Source: an uncultured Marinobacter sp.
GTDB lineage: Bacteria > Pseudomonadota > Gammaproteobacteria > Pseudomonadales > Oleiphilaceae
Length of the DNA stretch: 54,959 bases
Reading direction: 5' to 3'
Assembly: GCA_913057975.1 (NCBI GenBank)
Contig: CAJXOQ010000005.1
Location: 1 to 54,959, forward strand
Positions 26,969 through 35,961 of this stretch are shown here, one piece after another; the stretch's first letter is position 1; each line of letters opens with the position of its first letter. The position numbers were made by a program, and so were the translations under genes. The notes beneath the pieces were generated by a model. It worked only from the letters and a program-made list of their open reading frames with translations, did not search any database and was not told the DNA's origin.

Positions 26969-28118
26969 GACAAAGCGTGATGAGTCGGGAGCAGACAACA
27001 ACTCCCAGAACAGTCAGGCGCTGATCGATGCCATCAATATGCGCAGCACATCGCTTATCACACTCACAAGTATCGCCACCCTTTATTTTATCGACTGGGC
27101 CCAGGCGGTTCTTTTGCCACTGGTGGTGGCCGTGTTAATCAGCTACGCCCTTGAACCCCTTGTCGCCACAATCAATCGGTTGAGAGTACCCCGTCCCCTG
27201 GCGGCGGCTGTGGTGTTGATTCTGCTTATAGGTATCATCGCCGGAGCCAGCATTCCCCTGAAGCAGGAAGCCATGGCTATGCTGGACAAGATACCGGTGG
27301 CCATCGAGCAGTTTCAACAGAATGAAGCCAGCCGCCCCAAGGACGGGGAAAGCATGATGGAAAAAGCGCAATCCGCCGCGAAGAAAATTGAGGCGACCGC
27401 CAGCCCCGATCAAGGTAACGGAGACGCATCGCGATCGGGTGCAACACCCGTGCGCGTGGTTGACGACCCTCTCGAGATCAAAGATTACGTACTTCAGGGT
27501 TCCCCGGCGGCGCTGGTGCTGATTTCCCAATGCTTCTCCGCATTATTGCTGGTGTATTTCATGCTCGCGATTGGCTCACTGTACAGACGCAAGATCGTCA
27601 AAATATCCGGGCCATCTTTTGCTCGAATGCGCAAAGCCGCCCGAATCATGAACGAGTTCCATCGCAGCGTACGGCAGTTCCTGTTTGTGATGTTTGTAGG
27701 CGCCGTGTTTGTGGGCGTGCTGACCTGGCTGGCGTTCTTGGCATTGGGCGTCGAGCAGGCCGGTTTTTGGGGCGTTCTGGCCGGTGTCGCCAGTGCCATA
27801 CCGTACCTGGGTCCGTTCCTGGTGCTCGTGGGCACGGGTGTGGCCGCCTTCATCCAGTTTGGCGAATTGGAGATGTCGATCGTCGTTGCCGGCACCTCGC
27901 TGGCCATCACCAGCGTTCAGGGCTATCTGCTGACGCCCTGGCTTACCAGCCATATTTCCAGCCTCAACGCGGTTGCCATTTTTATCGGCCTGCTGTTCTG
28001 GGGCTGGCTCTGGGGCCCCGTCGGGCTCGTGGTTGCCACTCCAATCCTGATGATCGTCAAGTCTCTGTGCGACCATGTCATCAATTTGCGTCCGGTCGGA
28101 GAATTGCTTGGAAAATAG
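26952..28118 (+). CDS. AI-2E family transporter
   Basis: A 388-residue membrane protein with about eight helices and the AI-2E/UPF0118 pattern: the N-terminal helix pair, a long variable loop (about 120-175, rich in Lys, Ala and Asp), and the conserved SAIPYLGPFLVL and WGWLWGPVGLVVATPILMIVK blocks near residues 280 and 355. Members include TqsA, linked to autoinducer-2 export, and others linked to sodium/proton antiport; which applies here cannot be said. GGAGG precedes the ATG, which lies inside the end of mtfA. Confidence 0.88.
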   Translation: MENGDKTKRDESGADNNSQNSQALIDAINMRSTSLITLTSIATLYFIDWAQAVLLPLVVAVLISYALEPLVATINRLRVPRPLAAAVVLILLIGIIAGASIPLKQEAMAMLDKIPVAIEQFQQNEASRPKDGESMMEKAQSAAKKIEATASPDQGNGDASRSGATPVRVVDDPLEIKDYVLQGSPAALVLISQCFSALLLVYFMLAIGSLYRRKIVKISGPSFARMRKAARIMNEFHRSVRQFLFVMFVGAVFVGVLTWLAFLALGVEQAGFWGVLAGVASAIPYLGPFLVLVGTGVAAFIQFGELEMSIVVAGTSLAITSVQGYLLTPWLTSHISSLNAVAIFIGLLFWGWLWGPVGLVVATPILMIVKSLCDHVINLRPVGELLGK

Positions 28119-28167
28119 GCGTCCCATTCGCTCATTCATCGCGTAATAACAACAAAGGAGACATACG

Positions 28168-28623
28168 ATGTTCGACAGTGAAATCCCCCTGATGGATATG
28201 TTGTTCCGGCTACTGGCCGCAGCTGGGCTGGCCCTGTTACTAGGACTGGAAAGGGAATTGAGAGGCAAAGCTGCGGGCCTGCGCTCCCACATGCTGGTGT
28301 CATTGGGGGCCTCGGCCTTTATCATGATGGGAATTCATATCCTGTTCGCCACGGCCGAGGGCGACCCCTCGGCACGAATCGACCCCACGCGGATCGTCGA
28401 GGGTGTCATCGGCGGCATCGGTTTTCTGGGTGCCGGCAGCATTATCCAGAGCCGTGGCAATATTCAGGGCATTACCACAGGCGCATCCATCTGGACAGCG
28501 GGCGCAGTTGGCGTTGCATGTGGCATCGGCAACCTGGCCCTGGCCGGCATGGTCACGGCGCTGGCGCTGATCATCATGGTGGTTCTTGGCCGGTTCGAGC
28601 ACGAAGTCATTAACGATAATTAG
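28168..28623 (+). CDS. MgtC/SapB family membrane protein
   Basis: A 151-residue protein with four or five hydrophobic segments and the MgtC/SapB signature: LLLGLERELRGKAAGLRSHMLV near the start and RIVEGVIGGIGFLGAGSII in the middle, followed by GITTGASIWTAGAVGVACG. MgtC proteins act in magnesium homeostasis and can inhibit ATP synthase in Salmonella; this short form lacks the C-terminal ACT-like domain of MgtC itself, so its role is not assigned. GGAG lies 8 bases before the ATG. The stop lies in an 18-base tandem repeat. Confidence 0.88.
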   Translation: MFDSEIPLMDMLFRLLAAAGLALLLGLERELRGKAAGLRSHMLVSLGASAFIMMGIHILFATAEGDPSARIDPTRIVEGVIGGIGFLGAGSIIQSRGNIQGITTGASIWTAGAVGVACGIGNLALAGMVTALALIIMVVLGRFEHEVINDN

Positions 28624-28661
28624 GCCATTAATGATAATTAGACCATTAACGATCACTGATC
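28608..28661. repeat. 18-base tandem repeat over the mgtC stop codon
   Basis: The unit CATTAAYGATAATTAGRC starts at 28608, 28626 and, degenerate in its second half, at 28644. The first copy codes for the last residues of the MgtC-family protein and its TAG stop. The third copy runs toward the nuoN stop at 28678. It probably arose by slipped-strand duplication; loss or gain of a unit would not change either protein. No terminator is seen in this convergent gap. Confidence 0.8.
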
Positions 28662-28677
28662 CGGCCAAAACCGGAGG

Positions 28678-30117
28678 TCAGAACGCAGCTGTCGACAGCC
28701 CGGCCACCCACTGGATCATTGGCGAGGGATAAACACCCAGCACCAGGATCAACACGGCCACGACCAGCAGCGTCAGCCCACCAATGCGGTTGCCCCAGTC
28801 GTTGGTGGCATCCATCCGGCGCATGCCGGGTTCCGGCAGGTACAGGGTCACCATCACCCTCAGGTAGTAGAACAAGCCAATGGCGCTGCCTGCAACGATA
28901 CCGCCCACCAGCCACCAGCGGTTTTCGGCAACCCCCAGTGCCAACACATAGAACTTGCCGATAAACCCCGCAGTGAGCGGGATGCCGGCCAGGGACAGGA
29001 AGCTCACGGTCATCACGGCTGCCAGCCATGGACGGCGCCAGAACAGCCCACGGTAATAATGCAGTCCGGCTGCATCTTCACCACTGAACGGGCTGGACAG
29101 CTGGGTAACCACGCCGAAGGCTGCCAGTGTGGTGACGAGGTAGGTCACCAGATAAACCCCCACGGTTTCTACCGCCAGTGTCCCACCTGCAACGATGGCC
29201 ACCATCAGGTAGCCAAAATGGGCAATGGAGGAATAACCAAGCAGTCGTTTCAAGTTGGATTGGAACAACGCCAACAGGTTGCCTCCCAACATGGTGATCA
29301 GGGCCAACAGTGTTATCAGCGTGTTCAACCAGTCGCTGTTAAACACCGGCGCAACGGTCACCAGACGCAACAACAGCACGAACACCGCCAACTTGCTGAC
29401 CGTGGCGAGGAAAATGGTGGCCGGCGCAGGCCCACCCTGGTAAACGTCCGGCGTCCAGAGATGAAAGGGAACAATGGAGAGCTTGAAGCCAAGCCCCACC
29501 AGCATCAGCACAGCCCCGGCCAGCGTCCATGCATCGGAGGTGTTTGCCAGCCCGGCCGCCAGGCCCGCCAGATCGAGATGCCCGGTACGGGCATAGATCA
29601 AAGCCATGCCAAACAACAGGAACGCCGTCGCGGCCGCAGACAGAACCAGATACTTGATGCCGGCCTCCAGAGACCGTTCTGCCCGAAAGCTATAGGCCAA
29701 CATGCCGTAGAGGGGCATCGACAACAGTTCCAGGCTGATGAACAAGGTCGCCAGATGGTCGCTGGCCACCAGCCCCAGTGCCCCGGTCACCGCACACAAG
29801 AGCAACAGGTAAAACTCTTCCTTGGGGCCAATGTAACCGGTCAGGTAATGATGACTCAGGGCGACCGTGACCAGCGCACACAACAGCACCAGCACGCTGC
29901 CCATTAACGCCAGCCCATCCATAGTCATCAGTGGCGGCGATGACAATGCTGTGGAGGCCACAGGCACGCATGCCAGAGCCAATACCAGCCCAATGGCCGA
30001 AACCAACGCTGTGGCACCATGGTGCCGCTGCCAGGCTACGCCAAGCATGACGATCACCGCGGTGGCACCAACGACGATCAGTGGTATGAGTGCAACCAGA
30101 TTTGCCAGGGTCAGCAT
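28678..30117 (-). CDS. nuoN: NADH-quinone oxidoreductase subunit N
   Basis: A 479-residue antiporter-like membrane subunit of complex I with about 14 helices, the shortest of the three Mrp-type subunits here and the usual length for NuoN. The key segment FKLSIVPFHLWTPDVYQG (near residue 220) carries the Lys of the first half-channel; the NLKRLLGYSSIAHFGY block follows near 295. It is one of the proton-pumping modules of NDH-1. It is the last gene of the operon; its start codon overlaps the nuoM stop by one base (TGATG). After the stop is only the short convergent gap to the mgtC-family gene. Confidence 0.97.
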   Translation of the reverse strand: MLTLANLVALIPLIVVGATAVIVMLGVAWQRHHGATALVSAIGLVLALACVPVASTALSSPPLMTMDGLALMGSVLVLLCALVTVALSHHYLTGYIGPKEEFYLLLLCAVTGALGLVASDHLATLFISLELLSMPLYGMLAYSFRAERSLEAGIKYLVLSAAATAFLLFGMALIYARTGHLDLAGLAAGLANTSDAWTLAGAVLMLVGLGFKLSIVPFHLWTPDVYQGGPAPATIFLATVSKLAVFVLLLRLVTVAPVFNSDWLNTLITLLALITMLGGNLLALFQSNLKRLLGYSSIAHFGYLMVAIVAGGTLAVETVGVYLVTYLVTTLAAFGVVTQLSSPFSGEDAAGLHYYRGLFWRRPWLAAVMTVSFLSLAGIPLTAGFIGKFYVLALGVAENRWWLVGGIVAGSAIGLFYYLRVMVTLYLPEPGMRRMDATNDWGNRIGGLTLLVVAVLILVLGVYPSPMIQWVAGLSTAAF

Positions 30118-31652
30118 CAGTTCACCTCCCCTGCGCGGCTGGCCAGTTCTGCCCCGGCTTGCTCAAACAGATCGGCAGCCGGGCCCGCTATCGGGGCGGT
30201 AATGTCGAGTATTGGCTGAGGATAGAGCCCCACCATCACCGTCAGCACAAGCAGCACCAACATCATGCCGTATTCTCTCGCGTCCGGCCCTCTCAGGGCG
30301 CCCTGGCGGTATTCCGGGCCATAATGCACCCGCTGCATCAGCAGCAGGGAGTATATCGCCGCCAGCACCAGCCCCACGCTGGCGATCACCACGACGACCG
30401 GTGCACTGGGGAAGGTGCCAAACAGCACCATGAATTCACCCACAAAATTGGCGGTGGCAGGCATGCCCAGGGAGGCGGCGACGAAACACAGGGTAAAACC
30501 GGGCAGCACCGGAATTCGACCCCATAAGCCGCCCATGATCCGCATGTCACGGGTGTGAATGCGCTCATACAGTTGGCCGCTGAGAATAAACAGCCCGGCA
30601 CTGGAGAAGGCATGGGCCACCATGAGGATGATCGCCCCCTGAATCGCCAGTTCCGAGCCTGAATACAAGGCAATCAGCACGAAGCCCATGTGGGAGATAC
30701 TGGTATACGCAATCAGGCGCTTGATGTCCTGCTGTCCACACGCCAGTACCGCACCATAGATAATGCCCACCAGCCCGAGTGTCATGGCGACAGGCGCAAA
30801 CGCCTGGGACTCTTCCGGGAACAGCGGCAGCGCAAACCGCAGAATGCCGTAGGCGGCGGTTTTCAACAGGATACCGGCCAGATCGACACTGCCGGCCGTC
30901 GGCGCCTGGGCATGGGCATCCGGAAGCCAGCCGTGGAAGGGCACCACCGGCAGCTTCACGGCAAAGGCGACGAAGAAGCCCAGCATCAGCCACGGCGCCA
31001 GCGCCTCCGGGACATCGGTATCCAGCAAGGTGTCGTAGCTGAAGGACAGTTCGCCGGTGTTGGCGTAATGCACGAACACCAGTGAGAGTATCGCCACCAG
31101 CATGAGCAGGCCACTGGCCTGGGTGTAGATAAAGAATCGGGTAGCTGCACGAATCCGGGTCTGCCCCGCCGAGCCGCTGTGCCCCCAGAGCGCAATCAGG
31201 AAGTACATCGGCACCAGCATCATTTCCCAGAACAGGAAGAACAGGAACAGGTCCAGCGCCAGAAATACGCCTACAACACCACCGAGGATGAACAGCAGGT
31301 TCAGGTGGAAAAAGCCCACACGGTGGTCAATCTCGTGCCAGGAACAGAGCACAGCCAATGCGCCGAGGAAGCCGGTCAACGCCACCAGGATCAGCGACAG
31401 GCCGTCCATCGCCAGATGAATCTCAATACCAAAACGCGGGATCCAGGACGTTCTCCATTCCAGCAGCCAATGCCTGGTGACCTCGCCCGGCAACGCAAAA
31501 TCACCGGTTACCCAGAGCACCAGGCTGATAACCAGTACAAACAACATGGTGGCCAGCGCTATCCAGCGAGGCGCCCTGTCGCCCCACTGATCCGCCTGCC
31601 AGCACAGCAGTCCACCCACAAACGGGATCAGGATCAGCCACACCAGGATCAT
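30117..31652 (-). CDS. nuoM: NADH-quinone oxidoreductase subunit M
   Basis: A 511-residue antiporter-like subunit with about 14 helices. Diagnostic elements are FFLFWEMMLVPMYFLIA (near 145), which carries the conserved Glu of helix 5, and AVKLPVVPFHGWLPDAHAQ (near 225) with the conserved Lys of helix 7, then DIKRLIAYTSISHMGF. It moves protons across the cytoplasmic membrane in NDH-1. The end of nuoL and the start of nuoM overlap by 4 bases, and nuoN follows with a 1-base overlap, so these three are translated as a coupled set. Confidence 0.97.
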   Translation of the reverse strand: MILVWLILIPFVGGLLCWQADQWGDRAPRWIALATMLFVLVISLVLWVTGDFALPGEVTRHWLLEWRTSWIPRFGIEIHLAMDGLSLILVALTGFLGALAVLCSWHEIDHRVGFFHLNLLFILGGVVGVFLALDLFLFFLFWEMMLVPMYFLIALWGHSGSAGQTRIRAATRFFIYTQASGLLMLVAILSLVFVHYANTGELSFSYDTLLDTDVPEALAPWLMLGFFVAFAVKLPVVPFHGWLPDAHAQAPTAGSVDLAGILLKTAAYGILRFALPLFPEESQAFAPVAMTLGLVGIIYGAVLACGQQDIKRLIAYTSISHMGFVLIALYSGSELAIQGAIILMVAHAFSSAGLFILSGQLYERIHTRDMRIMGGLWGRIPVLPGFTLCFVAASLGMPATANFVGEFMVLFGTFPSAPVVVVIASVGLVLAAIYSLLLMQRVHYGPEYRQGALRGPDAREYGMMLVLLVLTVMVGLYPQPILDITAPIAGPAADLFEQAGAELASRAGEVN

Positions 31653-33517
31653 GCCAGCCCTCCCGGCAACACCGCCAGAGCCAGCAGAATGATTGTGGCG
31701 CCCAGTACCATGACCAGGACGTAGCTGCGCACGCGACCGTTCTGGCTTTTCACCAGCCCGGCGTTAAGCGCACGCGCCAATAACGCTGGCAGATTCATCA
31801 CCAGGTTCACCAGATCCACCCTCAGAACCTTCACCATCCACTGCCAGGGCTTCACCAGCACCCGGTCAAACAGGGCATCAAACCCCCACGCATGGTGCCA
31901 GAGTGTCCACAGGCGGGCGCCTATGCCCTGCCCGACCTGTTTTGCAAGCCAGTCACGCCGCCAAAGGAACAGCCATGCTGCCAGCAGCAAACCCGCGACA
32001 GCGGCGCCCATGGCAAGTACCTGCAGCAGGGTGTGGCCGGTGTCCGCTGCTTCTCCGGGTGCGTCCGGGAAGAGACCGCCAAGGCCCGGATAGAGCCAGG
32101 CGCCGATAAAGGTCGACAGCGCCGCCAGCACCATCAACGGAAGGTGATGAGTCAGTGGGTTAGTGCCGGGTTCCGGATGGCGGGCGTGGTCGCTTCCCGG
32201 CTCGCCATGGAAGGTGCCGAGGATCAGTCGAACCGTATAGATGCCGGTCAACACCGCACCCAGCAATCCAACAATCAATAGGCCGGTCTGGTCAGCCGCC
32301 ATTGCCTGCCACAGGATTTCGTCCTTGCTGAAAAAGCCAGCCGACACCAGTGGCAATGCCACCAGCGCCGCACCGCCCACGAGGAAGCCACCATAAGCCA
32401 CGGGCAGCTTGCGCCAAAGCCCGCCGAGCCGCCGCATGTCCTGTTCGTGGTGGCAACTGATGATCACTGCCCCGGCAGACAGGAACAGCAGGGCCTTGAA
32501 GAAGGCGTGGGTCACCAGATGGAAGATCGCAGCATCGAACGCGCCTACCCCCAACGCCACGAACATGTAGCCAATCTGGCTCATGGTGGAGTAGGCCAGC
32601 ACGCGCTTGATATCGGTCTGGGCCAGAGCCGCAAAGGCCGCCAGCAGCAGAGACACCGCCCCGATCACGCCGACCAGCAGGAGCACATCCGGGGCCAGCA
32701 GGAACAGGCCATTGAGCCGGGCAATCAGGTACACGCCCGCCGTGACCATGGTCGCCGCGTGGATCAACGCAGACACCGGCGTGGGGCCAGCCATGGCGTC
32801 GGGCAACCAGGTATGCAGTGGCACCTGAGCCGACTTGCCGAGGGCACCACCAAGTACCAGTAACGCCGCCAGGTTGGCGGTGGTACTGCCTTCCTGCCAC
32901 TGCTGCGGAGCCAGGGCCAGCAACTCCTGGATATCGAGTGTGCCCAGCTCCATGAAGATCAGAAACAGCCCCAGCGCCAGAAACACGTCGCCAATGCGTG
33001 TCACCACGAACGCCTTGAAAGCCGCCCAGCCATTGGCGCTGCCCTGGTAGTAATAGCCGATCAGGCCATAGCTGCAGAGGCCTACACCCTCCCAGCCGAG
33101 GAACAACAACAGCAGGTTGTCTCCCAGCACCAGCAGCATCATGCTGAACACAAACAGGTTCATCCAGGCGTAGAAGCGGGTAATGCCTTCCTCACCGGTC
33201 ATGTACCAGGCGGCGAAGAGGTGAATCAGGAAACCCACACCGGTAATCACTGACATCATCACCAGCGCCAGGCCATCCACTGCCAGGCCAATGGTGGGCT
33301 GGAAATCCCCGACCGCAATCCAGGTCCAAAGGGTTATCCCTTCACTGCCGCCGGCATGAGCCATCGTCGCCCAGGCCGTGGCCAGCGCCGCCAGCCCCAC
33401 GCTACCGACGCCCACTACGGAACTGGCCAATGCGCCCAAGCGCCCGCCGCTGAACGCGAGTATCAATGTGCCCGCCAGAGGCAACAGAAACGAAAGAGTC
33501 ACTGCCATCGCCATCAT
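31649..33517 (-). CDS. nuoL: NADH-quinone oxidoreductase subunit L
   Basis: A 622-residue subunit, the largest membrane subunit of complex I, with about 16 helices and a long C-terminal lateral helix region (after residue 500). Motifs: [19 protein letters not shown] (near 135, helix 5 Glu), [16 protein letters not shown] (near 230, helix 7 Lys) and [16 protein letters not shown]. It is the distal proton-pumping unit. The end of nuoK and the start of nuoL overlap by 4 bases. The start is the first of two Met codons separated by a few bases (33517 or 33514). Confidence 0.97.
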   Translation of the reverse strand: MMAMAVTLSFLLPLAGTLILAFSGGRLGALASSVVGVGSVGLAALATAWATMAHAGGSEGITLWTWIAVGDFQPTIGLAVDGLALVMMSVITGVGFLIHLFAAWYMTGEEGITRFYAWMNLFVFSMMLLVLGDNLLLLFLGWEGVGLCSYGLIGYYYQGSANGWAAFKAFVVTRIGDVFLALGLFLIFMELGTLDIQELLALAPQQWQEGSTTANLAALLVLGGALGKSAQVPLHTWLPDAMAGPTPVSALIHAATMVTAGVYLIARLNGLFLLAPDVLLLVGVIGAVSLLLAAFAALAQTDIKRVLAYSTMSQIGYMFVALGVGAFDAAIFHLVTHAFFKALLFLSAGAVIISCHHEQDMRRLGGLWRKLPVAYGGFLVGGAALVALPLVSAGFFSKDEILWQAMAADQTGLLIVGLLGAVLTGIYTVRLILGTFHGEPGSDHARHPEPGTNPLTHHLPLMVLAALSTFIGAWLYPGLGGLFPDAPGEAADTGHTLLQVLAMGAAVAGLLLAAWLFLWRRDWLAKQVGQGIGARLWTLWHHAWGFDALFDRVLVKPWQWMVKVLRVDLVNLVMNLPALLARALNAGLVKSQNGRVRSYVLVMVLGATIILLALAVLPGGLA

Positions 33518-33822
33518 CCACGCATCCTGCTAACGGCATCCAGATTCAGGGAGCGGAAGCGCTGGTAAAGCTGGATCATCAGTGCCAGCCCAACACTGGC
33601 TTCCGCCGCCGCCAGGGTAATTACCAGCAGGAACATGGCCTGGCCGTCCGGCTGGTTCCAGGCCGTGGCCCCCACCACAAATGCCAGCGCCGCCGAGTTG
33701 AGCATGACTTCCAGGCTCATCAGCACAAACAACATGCTGCGACGCAGCATCAGCCCCAGCAGCCCCAGGCTGAACAGAATGGCGGCCAGGATCAGCCCAT
33801 GCTCCATGGGAATTCCCGTCAT
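33514..33822 (-). CDS. nuoK: NADH-quinone oxidoreductase subunit K
   Basis: A 102-residue three-helix membrane subunit. The conserved Glu of helix 2 is in [13 protein letters not shown] and the second buried Glu is in [13 protein letters not shown]; both are part of the central charged axis of complex I. Length and helix layout match NuoK of E. coli (100). The genes before and after overlap it by 4 bases each. Confidence 0.97.
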   Translation of the reverse strand: MTGIPMEHGLILAAILFSLGLLGLMLRRSMLFVLMSLEVMLNSAALAFVVGATAWNQPDGQAMFLLVITLAAAEASVGLALMIQLYQRFRSLNLDAVSRMRG

Positions 33823-34361
33823 GAGTTGCCTCCCTGGTTGCGGTTGTCCATTGACCTCTGCTTTCGCAGGGGGTTTGAGCGCCGCCCCACATGGGACGCT
33901 GTCACCAGGGCCGCCAGCAGGAGAATGGCGGCCAGCTCCACCACCATCAACCAGGGCCCGAACAGAGTCAGGGCCACGGCCCGAGCAGTCAGCAGCTCAC
34001 CATCGATCATCTGCCCCATGCCACCCTGACCGATCAGGGCCGCCAGGGCACCCAGAAGCAGCAACGTTAGCAACGACGGCCCTGCCCAATGGCGAGGATT
34101 CCGCCAGGACTGGTCCCGCTCTGCATCCGACCGCAGGTTCAGCATCATCACCACGAACACAAACAGCACCATGATCGCCCCGGCATACACGATGATTTCC
34201 AGGGCGCCGGCAAACGGTGCCCCCAGGGCAAAAAACACCAGTGCCACGGCGATCAGCGACACAATCAGATACACCACTGCATGAACCGGGCTCGTGCCGG
34301 TGATCACGCCAATGGTCGCCAGCACCGCCACCAGTCCGCTGACATAGAAGGCCAGCTCCAT
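33819..34361 (-). CDS. nuoJ: NADH-quinone oxidoreductase subunit J
   Basis: A 180-residue membrane subunit with five helices. The conserved third-helix segment [19 protein letters not shown], whose pi-bulge contributes to quinone-coupled proton movement in known structures, lies near residues 57-75. The soluble C-terminus is short and polar ([12 protein letters not shown]). It lies 42 bases after nuoI and overlaps nuoK by 4 bases. Confidence 0.96.
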   Translation of the reverse strand: MELAFYVSGLVAVLATIGVITGTSPVHAVVYLIVSLIAVALVFFALGAPFAGALEIIVYAGAIMVLFVFVVMMLNLRSDAERDQSWRNPRHWAGPSLLTLLLLGALAALIGQGGMGQMIDGELLTARAVALTLFGPWLMVVELAAILLLAALVTASHVGRRSNPLRKQRSMDNRNQGGNS

Positions 34362-34403
34362 CAGGTTCCCTCCTCCGGCTTACGGTCGCTATTGCGGTGA
34401 CTA

Positions 34404-34973
34404 TCAGGGTAACAACGTGCGCACATCCTCCGGCGCCTCCTCGTTCTGGGCCTGGCCCTTGTCCTTACCACCAATGGCCATGCCCGCTACCTTATAGAAG
34501 TGGTAGTCATGGTCTTTACCGGGACCATTGATCAGCAGATCCTCTTTTTCGTACACCAGTTGCTGGCGATCGTACTCGCCCATCTCGAAGTCCGGCGTCA
34601 GCTGGATGGCCGACGTCGGGCAGGCTTCCTCGCACATGCCACAGAAGATGCAGCGGGAGAAGTTGATACGGAAGAACTCCGGGTACCAGCGGCCGTCTTC
34701 CTGCTCCCCCTTCTGCAGCGAGATGCAATCCACCGGGCAGGCCACCGCACACAGGTTGCAGGCCACGCAACGCTCTTCGCCGTCCGGATCGCGGGTCAGC
34801 ACAATGCGGCCGCGGTAGCGCGGTGGCAGATAGACCTGTTGTTCCGGGTAGTTCACCGTCTCCCGCTTGCGAAAACTGTGCATGAACACCATGCCCAGGG
34901 TGCGCAATTGCGACCAGGTGGCCGGCAACAGCCAGAGCATGTGTTTGATGATCGGGACCTTTTCTCTTTCCAT
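34404..34973 (-). CDS. nuoI: NADH-quinone oxidoreductase subunit I
   Basis: A 189-residue peripheral subunit with two ferredoxin-type 4Fe-4S motifs: Cys69, 72, 75 and 79 ([12 protein letters not shown]) and Cys108, 111, 114 and 118 ([12 protein letters not shown]). These are clusters N6a and N6b that pass electrons from NuoG to NuoB. The N-terminal amphipathic stretch sits on the membrane. GGGAGG precedes the ATG by about 5 bases. It lies 10 bases after nuoH. Confidence 0.98.
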   Translation of the reverse strand: MEREKVPIIKHMLWLLPATWSQLRTLGMVFMHSFRKRETVNYPEQQVYLPPRYRGRIVLTRDPDGEERCVACNLCAVACPVDCISLQKGEQEDGRWYPEFFRINFSRCIFCGMCEEACPTSAIQLTPDFEMGEYDRQQLVYEKEDLLINGPGKDHDYHFYKVAGMAIGGKDKGQAQNEEAPEDVRTLLP

Positions 34974-34983
34974 AAGTCCTCCC

Positions 34984-35961
34984 TTATTCAGCCACCAGGA
35001 GCATCACCGCCCCCGTCGCCAGTAAGTTGATTAGTGTCAGCGGTAGGCACACCTTCCAGCCAAAACTCATCACGCGATCGTATCGGGGCCGGGGCAACGA
35101 TGCCCTCAGCAGGATAAACAGCATCAGGAAGAAGCCGGTCTTGAGCGCGAACCACAGGATTGGTGGCAGCCACGGGCCGTGCCAGCCGCCAAAGAACAGC
35201 GTGACGATCAGCGCCGACACCAGCACCATGCCGACGTATTCGCCGATGAAAAACAGGCCGAATTTCATGCCGGAGTATTCAATGTGGTACCCGTCGGCCA
35301 GTTCCTGTTCCGCTTCCGGCTGGTCGAACGGGTGGCGGTGAGTGACGGCTATACCGGCGATCAGGAAGGTGGCGAAACCGAAGAACTGGGGAATGATGAA
35401 CCAGAAACCTTCCTGGGCGTTGACGATGTCTCGCAGGTTGAACGACCCGGCGATGGCCACCACCCCCATCAGCGACAACCCCATGAACACTTCGTAGGAC
35501 AGTGTCTGGGCCGTCGCCCGCATGGCGCCCAGCAGCGCGTATTTGTTGCCGCTCGACCAGCCCCCGAGCAACACCGCGTATACGTTGACCCCAGCCATGG
35601 CCAGGAAAAACAGCAGGCCAACGTGCATGTCCGCCACGCCCCAACCGGGGGTGATGGGGATAATGACAAACGACAGCAGCAATGAGGCAAAGGCAATCAC
35701 CGGCGCCAGGACGAACAGCGGCCGGTCGGCGAACGGCGGTATCCAGTCCTCCTTGAAGAAGATCTTGATCATGTCCGCAACCAGTTGCAGAGTGCCAAAC
35801 GGCCCGACCCGATTGGGCCCGTAACGGTCCTGCCAGAGCCCCAGCAGGCGACGTTCCACCACTGTCATAACCGCACCCAGAAGCACGGCGCCCAGCAGGA
35901 TCACCAGTGCCTGGAACATCCCCCAGGCAATGGCAGCCAGTTGCGGAGTCCACCAGCTCAT
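34984..35961 (-). CDS. nuoH: NADH-quinone oxidoreductase subunit H
   Basis: A 325-residue membrane subunit with eight helices that forms the quinone-entry site. Motifs: [20 protein letters not shown] near residue 30, with [20 protein letters not shown] after it, then [16 protein letters not shown] and [19 protein letters not shown], all in the normal order. The last acidic motif is part of the quinone pocket and connects to the proton path. It overlaps the end of nuoG by 4 bases. Confidence 0.98.
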   Translation of the reverse strand: MSWWTPQLAAIAWGMFQALVILLGAVLLGAVMTVVERRLLGLWQDRYGPNRVGPFGTLQLVADMIKIFFKEDWIPPFADRPLFVLAPVIAFASLLLSFVIIPITPGWGVADMHVGLLFFLAMAGVNVYAVLLGGWSSGNKYALLGAMRATAQTLSYEVFMGLSLMGVVAIAGSFNLRDIVNAQEGFWFIIPQFFGFATFLIAGIAVTHRHPFDQPEAEQELADGYHIEYSGMKFGLFFIGEYVGMVLVSALIVTLFFGGWHGPWLPPILWFALKTGFFLMLFILLRASLPRPRYDRVMSFGWKVCLPLTLINLLATGAVMLLVAE

